Assembly (NCBI RefSeq): GCF_039521565.1
Contig: NZ_BAAACP010000005.1
Location: 105,066 to 169,065 of the forward strand
Reading direction: 5' to 3'
DNA from: Paraclostridium tenue
GTDB taxonomy: Bacteria > Bacillota > Clostridia > Peptostreptococcales > Peptostreptococcaceae
Length of the DNA stretch: 64,000 nucleotides
Shown: positions 42,713 through 51,107 of the stretch, piece by piece
How the letters are laid out: the number at the start of each line of letters is the position of its first letter
Numbering within the stretch: the first letter of the stretch is position 1
Notes under the pieces: model-generated
The model's database searches: none
What the model was told of the DNA's origin: nothing
The model's input: the letters and a program-made list of their open reading frames with translations, nothing else
Program-made: the position numbers and the translations under genes

Positions 42713-43495
42713 CTATATCTTTATTCTTAATCTATTATGTGCATATTCTTTTATAGGAGCATTTTTAAGTACTAAATAAGATATCCCTAGTCCTATTACA
42801 GCAACTAACACTTCTATAATATAAAATACACTTGGATTTTGTATAAAGTAATTAAATATCCATAATATACTTTCACCTATTCTATTTATTAAATCAGCAT
42901 TGATATAACTAAGTCTAATTATGTATAATGCAGCTATAATCGGTAAAACTATAAATAAAACTATATTAGTTTTTATATCAACCCTATAAAGTATAGCTCC
43001 AAACATAAACCCTAATGAACTAAAAGCTAGTTGACATATAAACATTCCAAAAAAATTTCCTATTATGCCTTCATCACCTACAATCATATTCATAAGTTGG
43101 ATTTATTTATCTAGCTTCACAGTTACACCACTTACATTGTTTGACAATAAAGTAATTCCCCACTCTATCAAATATACAAATACTAATGTAGATATACTAA
43201 TAGCTATAATATATATAATAGATGCTTTTATAAAAGCTTTCCTATCTGCCCTTATACTCATAGCACCAGAAAATTCTTTTATAGATATACCTAAAGAAAA
43301 TACAGTAGGAAATAAAATTCCAAGTAAGGTAAGCTGTGTTTTATAAAGAATAAGTGATTCTCCTATTGACTGACCTCTATTTAGTCCTTCTAATGCAAAT
43401 GCACTTAATTGTATCCCTATAAAAATCAATATAAATATCATATAGTATATATAACTATGCTTTAAAAACATAATATGTGGCTTAATTCTATTCAT
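42713..43495 (-). pseudogene. ABC-2-type permease interrupted by an in-frame TAA
   Basis: Two halves lie in the same frame: 43495-43103 (130 residues, three helices, ending GVTVKLDK) and on from 43093 (126 residues, four helices). The TAA at 43105-43103 is followed directly by IQLMNMIVGDEG without a frame change; no ribosome binding site precedes the internal ATG. Together they make a 260-residue, six- to seven-helix membrane protein, the usual size for the permease of GntR-ABC modules. It overlaps the ATPase gene by 8 nt. Read as a nonsense mutation (or sequence error). Confidence 0.78.
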
Positions 43496-44381
43496 AAACC
43501 TTTACCCCCTTTTTGTTAATGTTTATAAATAAATCTTGAAGATTCATAGTATCTATTTCTATACCACATTCATTTATAATTTTCATATCATTTTCATCAA
43601 TATCTCCATAATAAGAATAAGTAACTATATTTCCAAAAGATCTAACTTCTTTAACTTCTTTTAATATCTTAAGTCTTTTTAAATCTTCTTTATTTCCACT
43701 TATATAATAAGATTTTTTGTTTATATTTTCTATATAATCATTTACTAAAATACTTCCATCTTTTATTATAGCTACTTTTTCTAGTAACTCGCCTATCTCA
43801 TCTATTAGATGTGTAGATATTATTATAGTTCTATTTTTATTTGTATAACTTTCTAGTAGTATTTCATAAAACTCCTTTCTATTTATTGGGTCAAGCCCTA
43901 TAGTTGGCTCATCAAATATGGTTATCTTAGCATTAGAACATATTCCTATAATATTAGATATAGATGTTTTCATACCTCTTGATAATTTCTTGTACCTTGA
44001 CTTTGGATTTATATCAAATACTTCACAAAGCTTTTTTTCAAGTTCCTTATCATAATTACTATAAAAACTTGAATACATACTAAATATAGTTTTTACCTTA
44101 GCTTCATTGTAATAAAACTCTCTTTCCCTAACTACACATACCTCTTCTAAAATCTCAGGATTTACTCTTGGGTCTAAACCAAGTACTTTTATATCTCCAT
44201 TTCTACTCATAAGTTGATTTGTCATTATGTTTATTAATGTAGTTTTGCCTGCTCCATTTTTCCCCAAAAGTCCATAAATTTTATTTTCTTCAAAATCTAT
44301 ATTTAAGTTTTTAAATACTTCTTTATCTTTAAATTTATAGTCTAAATTTTTTATCTCTATTACCTTTTTCAAAATCATCAC
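43488..44381 (-). CDS. ABC transporter ATP-binding protein (YtrB-like)
   Basis: A 297-residue ATPase. Walker A is GKNGAGKTT in LLGKNGAGKTTLINI, the signature is KLSRGMKTSISN (an LSxGM variant common in CcmA-type ATPases), Walker B is ITIFDEPTIGLDP and the H-loop is ISTHLIDE. Residues 220-297 form a C-terminal extension. It sits between the GntR regulator (3-nt gap) and the permease (8-nt overlap), the order of YtrABC-like exporter modules. The module may be inactive because its permease carries a stop. Confidence 0.92.
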   Translation of the reverse strand: MMILKKVIEIKNLDYKFKDKEVFKNLNIDFEENKIYGLLGKNGAGKTTLINIMTNQLMSRNGDIKVLGLDPRVNPEILEEVCVVREREFYYNEAKVKTIFSMYSSFYSNYDKELEKKLCEVFDINPKSRYKKLSRGMKTSISNIIGICSNAKITIFDEPTIGLDPINRKEFYEILLESYTNKNRTIIISTHLIDEIGELLEKVAIIKDGSILVNDYIENINKKSYYISGNKEDLKRLKILKEVKEVRSFGNIVTYSYYGDIDENDMKIINECGIEIDTMNLQDLFININKKGVKVYE

Positions 44382-44384
44382 CCT

Positions 44385-44747
44385 TTACAAAGATTTATTT
44401 ATAATTTCTAATAGTTCAGCTTTATCAATTCCAAGTTTTTTAGCTTCTTTTAATAGTTCACTAATATATACCTTTTTGAAATTTTCTTTCCTATTTTCAC
44501 TTATAATCTTTTTTGCTCCTTCACATACAAACATACCTATTCCTCTTTTTTTATATAAAATATTCTTTTCAACTAATAAGTTAACTCCTTTAAGTATAGT
44601 GGCTGGATTTATTTTGTATAGCTTTGACAGTTCTGTTGTTGATGGGATTTGTTTATTTTCCATTATCCCATCAGATATTATTTCATCTTCTATGGCTTTT
44701 GCTATTTGTATAAATATTGGTTCATTGTCATTAAGTATTAATTTCAA
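44385..44747 (-). CDS. GntR-family regulator, YtrA type
   Basis: A 120-residue regulator with the winged helix-turn-helix at residues 5-72 (EPIFIQIAKAIEDEI, QIPSTTELSKLYKINPATILKGVNLL) and a short helical tail, as in YtrA. TTG start seven bases after GAGG. It heads the ABC module and probably represses it through the inverted repeat at 44773-44784. It is the second such regulator in the window; the other is at 29151-29534. Confidence 0.9.
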   Translation of the reverse strand: MKLILNDNEPIFIQIAKAIEDEIISDGIMENKQIPSTTELSKLYKINPATILKGVNLLVEKNILYKKRGIGMFVCEGAKKIISENRKENFKKVYISELLKEAKKLGIDKAELLEIINKSL

Positions 44748-44772
44748 CTTATCACCTCACTTATTTAATTAG

Positions 44773-44784
44773 TTACTCAAGTAA
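44773..44784. promoter_or_regulatory. Inverted repeat, candidate GntR operator
   Basis: TTACTCAAGTAA, 5-bp perfect arms with a 2-base centre, inside a longer AT-rich dyad (TAATTAGTTACT...AGTAATTAACTA), 26-37 nt before the GntR start. Confidence 0.4.
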
Positions 44785-44967
44785 TTAACTATATATCTAT
44801 AATGTATATAAACCCATTAATTAATGTAACCATTTTCCAAAAACTTTTTAATAAAATTTAAATAAAAAAATTACTAAATATATTTTTATCACTCAACTTA
44901 TTAGAATTTTATATAATATAAAGTAAAATACAATATCCTAAATAAAATCTTATAGGAGAGTGCACTT

Positions 44968-46089
44968 ATGGAAATAAGTTTATGCATGATTGTAAAGGAT
45001 GAAGAAATTACAATTAAAAGATGTTTAATTTCTGTAAAAGATGTAGTTGATGAAATTATAATAGTAGATACAGGTTCTAATGATAAAACAGTTGAATACG
45101 CAAAATCTTTAGGTGCTAAAGTATATAATTTTAAGTGGGTAGATGATTTTTCAAAAGCTAGAAATTATTCTTTTTCAAAAGCTACAAAAGATTATATATT
45201 TTGGCTAGATGCTGATGATATTTTAAAAGAAAGTGATATTGATAAGTTTAAAGAATTAAAGTTAAATTTAGCCAAAGAAGATATAGACTCCGTTATTATG
45301 AATTATATATTAGAAGTAAATGAATATGGTGAAGCAACTTTTTCATTAAAAAGAAATAGATTAGTAAAAAGAAGTAATAATTTTAAATGGATTGGAGCTG
45401 TTCATGAATACTTAGATGTTAACGGTAATATTATCCAAAGTGATATAAATATCATTCATAAAAAAGAAAAAAAATATACTCCTAGAAATTTAAAAATTTA
45501 TGAAAAAATGTTAGCTGATAACAAAGATTTTTCTCCAAGAGAAATATTTTATTTCGCAAATGAACTATATGATAATTTAAGATATGAAGAAGCAATAAAC
45601 TATTATAAAAAGTTTCTTAGTTGTAATAAAAGTTATTTAGAAGATAACATACAAGCATGTTCTAAAATATCTTATTGTTATGCTTTTTTAGATGATAAAA
45701 TAAATGAACTTAAATATATACTAAAATCATTTGAATATGATATTCCTCGTCCGGATTTTTGTTGTCGATTAGGATATAAATTTTTATACGAAAATAATTA
45801 TGATGCTGCTATTTACTGGTATACAATTGCTATAAATCGTGCTCCTAAAAAAAATGAAATGTCTCTTATAAACCATGACACTTACACATATCTTCCTTGG
45901 ATACAACTTTGTGTTTGTTATTCTAAAAAAGGAGATTTTAATTTAGCTTATTTAAGTAATGAGATGGCTGCTAAGTACAAACCTAATGATTCATATGTAA
46001 TTCATAATAGAAACTATCTAAAAGATAAGGTAAGTAAAGATATTATAGAAAAAAGTAAAAATAAAAATGTCATACATTATGGCGTATAG
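44968..46089 (+). CDS. Family 2 glycosyltransferase with TPR tail
   Basis: A 373-residue protein. The GT-A domain at residues 1-170 has SLCMIVKDEEITIKRCLISV, IIIVDTGSNDKT and the DxD motif WLDADD; residues 180-350 are tetratricopeptide-like helices (REIFYFANELYDNLRYEEAI, KGDFNLAYLSNEMAAKYKP). It is a paralogue of the gene at 31575-32576 with a longer tail. AGGAGAG lies nine bases before the ATG. Probably protein or surface-polymer glycosylation; acceptor unknown. Monocistronic. Confidence 0.9.
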   Translation: MEISLCMIVKDEEITIKRCLISVKDVVDEIIIVDTGSNDKTVEYAKSLGAKVYNFKWVDDFSKARNYSFSKATKDYIFWLDADDILKESDIDKFKELKLNLAKEDIDSVIMNYILEVNEYGEATFSLKRNRLVKRSNNFKWIGAVHEYLDVNGNIIQSDINIIHKKEKKYTPRNLKIYEKMLADNKDFSPREIFYFANELYDNLRYEEAINYYKKFLSCNKSYLEDNIQACSKISYCYAFLDDKINELKYILKSFEYDIPRPDFCCRLGYKFLYENNYDAAIYWYTIAINRAPKKNEMSLINHDTYTYLPWIQLCVCYSKKGDFNLAYLSNEMAAKYKPNDSYVIHNRNYLKDKVSKDIIEKSKNKNVIHYGV

Positions 46090-46097
46090 CATTATTA

Positions 46098-46135
46098 GAA
46101 CTAAAAAAGACCCTATATAGGATCTTTTTTAGTTC
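46098..46135. terminator. Bidirectional terminator
   Basis: GAACTAAAAAAGA / TCTTTTTTAGTTC around CCCTATATAGG, between two convergent genes; overlaps nearly to the stop of the aldolase gene. Confidence 0.9.
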
Positions 46136-46777
46136 TTATTTAGATTTATTGTAATCACTTAAAAATTTTTCTATTCCTATATCAGTAAGAGGATGTTTAG
46201 CCATTTGTTCTAACACTTTAAATGGTATTGTAGCTATATCAGATCCTTCTATTGCACATTCTGATACATGTATTGGATTTCTTATACTAGCAGCTATTAT
46301 TTCTGTTTTTATATCATGAACTTTAAATATAGTTGATATTTCACTTATTAACTCTACTCCTCTAGCTCCTATATCATCAAGTCTTCCTACAAATGGACTA
46401 ACATAAGTTGCTCCTGATTTTGCAGCAAGTAGTGCTTGTTGAGATGAGAATATTAAAGTTACATTAGTTTTTATTCCTTTTTCATTTAACAATTTAACTG
46501 CTTTTAATCCTTCTATACACATAGGTATTTTTATAACTATATTTTTATGTAATTTAACTAGCTCCATAGCTTCTTCAACCATTTTATCAGATTCTAGGCT
46601 TATTACTTCTGCACTTATTGGGCCATCTACTATCGAACATATCTCATTTATTACATCTTGTAAACTTCTTCCTTCTTTTGCTATAAGAGATGGATTTGTA
46701 GTAACACCATCTATTATTCCCCAAGTATTTGCCTCTCTTATTTCATCTATATTTGCTGTATCTATAAATATTTTCAT
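46136..46777 (-). CDS. Transaldolase-like aldolase (TalC / fructose-6-phosphate aldolase family)
   Basis: A 213-residue member of the small transaldolase family. The opening MKIFIDTANIDEIREANTWGIIDGVTTNPSLIAKEG is diagnostic (given here in known blocks: DTANIDEI, DGVTTNPSL). The Schiff-base Lys is in NVTLIFSSQQALLA-adjacent strand IVIKIPM, and SPFVGRLDDIG is present. Family members act as transaldolase or as fructose-6-phosphate aldolase; which one cannot be decided from sequence alone. It follows nupC and pnp on the same strand, so it may handle the pentose phosphate released from nucleosides. Confidence 0.93.
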   Translation of the reverse strand: MKIFIDTANIDEIREANTWGIIDGVTTNPSLIAKEGRSLQDVINEICSIVDGPISAEVISLESDKMVEEAMELVKLHKNIVIKIPMCIEGLKAVKLLNEKGIKTNVTLIFSSQQALLAAKSGATYVSPFVGRLDDIGARGVELISEISTIFKVHDIKTEIIAASIRNPIHVSECAIEGSDIATIPFKVLEQMAKHPLTDIGIEKFLSDYNKSK

Positions 46778-46807
46778 TTTCTTAATCTCCTCTTTATGTT
46801 TTTATTT

Positions 46808-48091
46808 TTATAAAGCAACTATTGCTCCTACTATTAATGCACTTAAAACACTTACACAAAATCCACCTATCATTCCTCTAAATGCAAGTTCTGCTAATTG
46901 ACCTCTTTTTTCAGGACAAAATACTGATATTCCTGATATACATATTCCCATACTAGATATATTTGCAAATCCTGTTAAAGATATTGTCATCATTAAACCT
47001 GTTCTATAATCTAGAGTTTTTAACATTGGGCCTAATTCACCAAAAGCAACAAACTCATTAAGTGCTAATTTACTTCCAAGTAATTGCCCTGCTGTTAATA
47101 TACTATCCTTAGGTATTCCCATAAAAAATCCTATAGGTGCAAATACGTAAGATAATATACCTTCTAATGATAATCCAACTATACTAAGTCCACCATTAAC
47201 TAAGGCAACTAAAGCTATTATAGCTACTAAAGATGCTCCTATCCCAAGTGCCATATTAAGTCCATCAGTAGCTCCTTGTGATATAGCCTCCATTATGTTA
47301 CTATTATTTCCTTTATTATCTATAGTTACTTCATCACTATTTATAGTAGTTGCAGCACATTCAACATCTACTATAATTTCAGTGTCTTCTTTATTTTCTA
47401 TAGTTGTAGTTTCTACACTAGCAACTTCTTGTACTTTTTCTGGTAAAATAATTTTTGATACAATTATACTTCCGAGTGGAACCATTGCACCTCCTATTAA
47501 AAGGTATTTCATAGGTATACCAAGTCCTGCATACCCTCCAAGTACAGTAGCTGACATACTTCCCATACCAGATATTAAAACTAGCATTATTTCGCTTTCA
47601 CTCATCCCAGACAGATACTTACTTACAAGAATTGGTGATTCAGTTTGTCCTAAAAACATATTAGCAACTGCAACAAAACTTTCTACCTTACTAGTTCCTA
47701 GTACTTTTTCTATTGCACCTCCTATTATCTTAACGACAAATCCTATAAGCCCTATATAATAAAGTGCTGCTACTAATGCTGATATAAATATTATATTTCC
47801 TAAAACTTGAATTCCAAATATCATGCCTGTTGGAGCTCCTGCATCTGCTAAAGGTCCAAATACAAAACCTAAGCCTTGTGCTCCATAACTTAATACATTA
47901 GTTACAAAGTCTGATACTTTCTCTACAGCTATTCTACCAAGAGGGAATTTCAGTAATAAAAATGCTACTATTACTTGGATTATTAAAGCTTTTAATATCA
48001 TTTTTTTATTTACATCTTTTTTATTAGGTGATACAAGATATAATCCACCTAGCAAAAGAGCTATCCCTATTATGTTTAATATTATTGCCAT
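46808..48091 (-). CDS. nupC: Concentrative nucleoside transporter
   Basis: A 427-residue cation-coupled nucleoside importer with the N-terminal helices, the gate region, and the C-terminal core. Family blocks: NMFLGQTESPILV, SGMGSMSATVLGGYAG, KLALNEFVAFGELG and LTGFANISSMGICISGISVFCP. A hydrophilic loop of about 35 residues (about 222-258, acidic) is larger than in its paralogue at 59269-60465. It lies between pnp and the aldolase gene, so the group imports and breaks down nucleosides. A hairpin in front of it may limit readthrough from pnp. Confidence 0.95.
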   Translation of the reverse strand: MAIILNIIGIALLLGGLYLVSPNKKDVNKKMILKALIIQVIVAFLLLKFPLGRIAVEKVSDFVTNVLSYGAQGLGFVFGPLADAGAPTGMIFGIQVLGNIIFISALVAALYYIGLIGFVVKIIGGAIEKVLGTSKVESFVAVANMFLGQTESPILVSKYLSGMSESEIMLVLISGMGSMSATVLGGYAGLGIPMKYLLIGGAMVPLGSIIVSKIILPEKVQEVASVETTTIENKEDTEIIVDVECAATTINSDEVTIDNKGNNSNIMEAISQGATDGLNMALGIGASLVAIIALVALVNGGLSIVGLSLEGILSYVFAPIGFFMGIPKDSILTAGQLLGSKLALNEFVAFGELGPMLKTLDYRTGLMMTISLTGFANISSMGICISGISVFCPEKRGQLAELAFRGMIGGFCVSVLSALIVGAIVAL

Positions 48092-48146
48092 CTTCTTGTC
48101 CTCGTTTTTCTATATGATAATTTAACAGATTATATAATATTTTATT

Positions 48147-48184
48147 AATTAGTCGTACTGACTTAAATATCAGCACAACTAATT
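48147..48184 (-). terminator. Intercistronic hairpin between pnp and nupC
   Basis: On the minus-strand RNA, AATTAGTTGTGCTGA pairs with TCAGTACGACTAATT as 15 continuous pairs including two G-U wobbles, with an 8-base loop. Only a weak U-tract follows, so it may be a partial terminator or an mRNA-processing or stability hairpin. Confidence 0.6.
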
Positions 48185-48217
48185 ATTTATATTTAAAATT
48201 CATAAAATATTATCTTA

Positions 48218-49039
48218 TTATACATTTTGAACTATACTTTTTACTAGATTTAAGAATTGTTGTTTTACTCTTTGTGTAGTTTCTATTACTTCTTCATGAT
48301 TTAAAGGTTGGTCTAATATTCCTGCTGCCATATTAGTTATACATGATATACCTATAACATTTAAATTACTATGAGATGCAACTATTACCTCTGGAACTGT
48401 TGACATTCCTACTGCATCAGCACCCAATATTTGTGCCATTTTTACTTCTGCAGGAGTTTCATAAGTTGGTCCTGTAAAAAATGCATATACTCCTTCTTTT
48501 ATATCTATGTCTAATTCTTTTGCACATTTTCTAGCAATATCTATATACTTTGGAGTGTATGCAGTTGACATATCAGGAAATCTCACTCCTAATCTATCAT
48601 CATTTTTACCTATTAAAGGATTATTTCCTCCTAAGTTTAAATGATCTTTTATTATCATTAAATCTCCTGGTTTATAAGACTTATTAGCTCCACCTGCTGC
48701 ATTAGTTACAAATACAGTTTCTACTCCAAGTTCTTTCATTACTCTTACTGGGAAAGTTGTTTCTTGCATTTTATATCCTTCGTAAAAATGAAATCTACCT
48801 TGCATAGCTACAACATCTTTTCCTTGTAATTTACCTATAACTAACTGACCTTTGTGTCCTTCAACTGTTGATACTGGAAAATTAGGTATTTCATTGTAAC
48901 TTATTATTACCGGATTTTCTATTTCATCTCCTAAAACTCCAAGTCCTGATCCTAGTATAAGACCTATAGTAGGGTTTATATCTGTCTTAGATTTTATGTA
49001 CTTTGCACTTTCTACTATTTTTTCATATAAGTTGTTCAT
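48218..49039 (-). CDS. punA: Purine nucleoside phosphorylase
   Basis: Phosphorolyses purine nucleosides to base and (deoxy)ribose-1-phosphate. The 273-residue protein is of the trimeric PNP-I type: phosphate loop GLILGSGLG, RFHFYEGY, the NAAGGANKSYKPGD block, LGVRFPDMSTAYTP, and the purine-site Glu in FTGPTYETPAEVKM. In the usual annotation this gene is punA/pupG. It lies upstream of nupC and downstream of the BMP-type binding protein, all on the same strand. Trimeric enzymes prefer guanosine and inosine. Confidence 0.95.
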   Translation of the reverse strand: MNNLYEKIVESAKYIKSKTDINPTIGLILGSGLGVLGDEIENPVIISYNEIPNFPVSTVEGHKGQLVIGKLQGKDVVAMQGRFHFYEGYKMQETTFPVRVMKELGVETVFVTNAAGGANKSYKPGDLMIIKDHLNLGGNNPLIGKNDDRLGVRFPDMSTAYTPKYIDIARKCAKELDIDIKEGVYAFFTGPTYETPAEVKMAQILGADAVGMSTVPEVIVASHSNLNVIGISCITNMAAGILDQPLNHEEVIETTQRVKQQFLNLVKSIVQNV

Positions 49040-49106
49040 TTTCTTTACCTCACAATTCTCGTTATATTTTTAAAACGTTTTCTTAATCTATAAATCTTTA
49101 ATACCC

Positions 49107-50168
49107 TTACTTATCAATACTATATTGATTTGATTTAATCCATGAATTTAATTCTTTATAAGTTGTGGGTATTATAACCTTATTATTTATTATAGATTTT
49201 TTTATTTCTTCTACATTTTTGATTATATCTGGATCTACATATACATTAGATCCTTTTCTATCATATCCAATAACATTTTCTTTAAGTCCAAGGTTATGTA
49301 CTCCTGGCTTCCAAGAATTATTTATTACGGATTCTATTTCTTTGTATATTATGTTGTTTGTATATCTAGTTGCTGTTGCTACTATATTATCTGGCTCAAA
49401 AGAATTTTGATTTGCATCAACTCCAAACGCATACTTATTTACTTGTTTAGCAGCTATAAATACTCCCAACCCAGATTGTCCTGCTAGTTGTTGTATATAG
49501 TCTACTCCTTTATTATACATTGAAAGTGCAATTTCTTTTGCTTTAGCTGGGTCTGAAAAGTCATCAACCACAGCTTTCATAACCTTTATATTAGGATTTA
49601 CATATCTCACTCCTGCTTCAAATCCAATAGCACCTTCATTTAAATGATCTAAATTTTTCCCTAAAATAACACCTACAGCTTTATTATCTTTTTCTTTTGA
49701 AATAGATAACCCTGCTATAACACCATTAAAGAAAGTTTGTTGTGCCCAATTCGAACTTATAGAACTTACGTTTGGTAAGTCTAATTTTGAGTCAATTATA
49801 GTAAATTTTTGATTTAAGAATTCTTTTGAAACCTTTGTTACAGCTTTTTCTTGTTCTCCGCCTATAGAGATTATAAGATCATAATTTTTAGTTTTTGCAT
49901 ATTTTCTTGCTAATTTCTCATAATCACCTTTAGATTGAGAATAATCAAATTCAATTGAAAGATTTTCTTGTGCTTTTAACATACCATCATAGCACAAATC
50001 ATTAAAAGCTTTATCTCCTAAACCAGCTTCATTAAATATGATTGCAACTTTTTTTGTGTTATCATTTTTAATTTCTGATTTATTTTGATTTTGTTCATAT
50101 AAATAAGCAATTATCATAATTAATATTAAAATAATTAATATAATTATTTTCTTATAGTCTAATTTCAT
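49107..50168 (-). CDS. BMP-family nucleoside-binding protein, membrane-anchored
   Basis: A 353-residue extracytoplasmic ligand-binding protein. A single N-terminal helix (residues 7-25) anchors it; there is no lipobox Cys, unlike ordinary BMP lipoproteins. Residues 40-330 are the BMP/PnrA fold: VAIIFNEAGLGDKAFND, DLIISIGGEQEKAV, FTIIDSKLDLPNVSSI, and GVDYIQQLAGQSGLGVF. Family members bind nucleosides. No ABC permease or ATPase is adjacent; instead a two-component system lies upstream and pnp-nupC downstream, so it may be the receptor part of a sensing system (inference). Confidence 0.85.
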   Translation of the reverse strand: MKLDYKKIIILIILILIMIIAYLYEQNQNKSEIKNDNTKKVAIIFNEAGLGDKAFNDLCYDGMLKAQENLSIEFDYSQSKGDYEKLARKYAKTKNYDLIISIGGEQEKAVTKVSKEFLNQKFTIIDSKLDLPNVSSISSNWAQQTFFNGVIAGLSISKEKDNKAVGVILGKNLDHLNEGAIGFEAGVRYVNPNIKVMKAVVDDFSDPAKAKEIALSMYNKGVDYIQQLAGQSGLGVFIAAKQVNKYAFGVDANQNSFEPDNIVATATRYTNNIIYKEIESVINNSWKPGVHNLGLKENVIGYDRKGSNVYVDPDIIKNVEEIKKSIINNKVIIPTTYKELNSWIKSNQYSIDK

Positions 50169-50273
50169 TTATTAATTATTCCCTTCTGCTTTAATAACAT
50201 TATATTCAATAAAACGTTTTCTTTCCATAAATTCTATTGACAACTCATTAAATAATATTGATGTTTTTAGCAT

Positions 50274-50339
50274 GATAATCTTACTTATGGTGAAAAATAT
50301 TGACATTTTATGATTTTTTTTGACATAAGTAAGATTATC
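50274..50339. repeat. Perfect 16-bp inverted repeat between regulator and BMP genes
   Basis: GATAATCTTACTTATG (50274-50289) and CATAAGTAAGATTATC (50324-50339) flank a 34-base AT-rich loop containing TTGACAT twice. No U-tract follows on the minus strand, so it does not look like a standard terminator. Possible roles: 3' structure, processing site or regulator-binding site for the BMP gene. Confidence 0.6.
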
Positions 50340-50349
50340 AAAATAATTA

Positions 50350-51096
50350 CTATCTATCTTCTTCTGGTGATACCCCTTTAAATTTTTTATAGCTTTTGGA
50401 AAAATATCCAGCATTTAAGTATCCTACCTCTTTAGATATTTGAGAAATTTTCATACTTGTATTTTTTAAAAGAAACTCAGCCTTCTTCATTCTATAGTTT
50501 GTAAGATAAGTACTAAAGTTTTCCCCAACTTCTTCTTTAAATAACCTTGAAAAGTATTCATGAGATAAGTATACATGATTTGCTATATTATTTAAGGAAA
50601 TATGCTCTTTATAGTTTATATTTATATACTCTATAGCTTTTTTTATGGCTTTAGAGTATTTACTTTCTACTGCATTTTTATCAGTTTTTATTTCTTTTTC
50701 TACTTTTATATTTTTATTTTTTTCTATATTATTATGTATTTTATCAATAACTTCTTTTAACTCCTTAGGTCTTATATCTGATTTTATTAAGTATTCATAA
50801 ACTCCACAACTTATAGCTTCCTTTGCATAAGAAAATTCTGCATAATTAGTTAATAAAACTATATAAACATCTGGAATAACTTTTTTTATTTCTTTAGTAA
50901 GTTCAATTCCATCCATTATAGGCATTTTTATATCACTTATAATAACTTGTGGGTTTAACTTAACTGCTAGTTCATATGCTTCTTTGCCATTTTGTGCACT
51001 AGCTATTACATTGAATTCTTTAGAAATATTTGAAATAGTATATGCTATCCAATCTCTTATTGGTGCTTCATCTTCTACTATTAATATATCTAACAT
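50350..51096 (-). CDS. Response regulator, YesN/AraC type
   Basis: A 248-residue regulator. The receiver domain (1-125) has the acidic pair in IVEDEAPIRDW, the phospho-acceptor Asp in VIISDIKMPIMDG and the conserved Lys in YLIKSDI. The C-terminal AraC helix-turn-helix pair occupies about 150-248 (HISLNNIANHVYLSHEYFSRLFKE, KISQISKEVGYLNAGYFSKSYKK). Partner of the sensor kinase 11 nt upstream. Likely target: the nucleoside genes downstream (inference from position). AGGAGG precedes the ATG. Confidence 0.94.
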   Translation of the reverse strand: MLDILIVEDEAPIRDWIAYTISNISKEFNVIASAQNGKEAYELAVKLNPQVIISDIKMPIMDGIELTKEIKKVIPDVYIVLLTNYAEFSYAKEAISCGVYEYLIKSDIRPKELKEVIDKIHNNIEKNKNIKVEKEIKTDKNAVESKYSKAIKKAIEYININYKEHISLNNIANHVYLSHEYFSRLFKEEVGENFSTYLTNYRMKKAEFLLKNTSMKISQISKEVGYLNAGYFSKSYKKFKGVSPEEDR

Positions 51097-51107
51097 AATT
51101 AGTCCTC

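Noticed and set aside
47295..47759. 154-codon open frame on the plus strand inside nupC
   Set aside because: Antisense to a clear transporter gene; hydrophobic composition mirrors the real gene; no ribosome site.
50172..50414. 80-codon open frame ending just before the BMP gene
   Set aside because: It overlaps the end of the AraC-type regulator in another frame, spans the 16-bp inverted repeat, has no ribosome site, and its translation is low-complexity.
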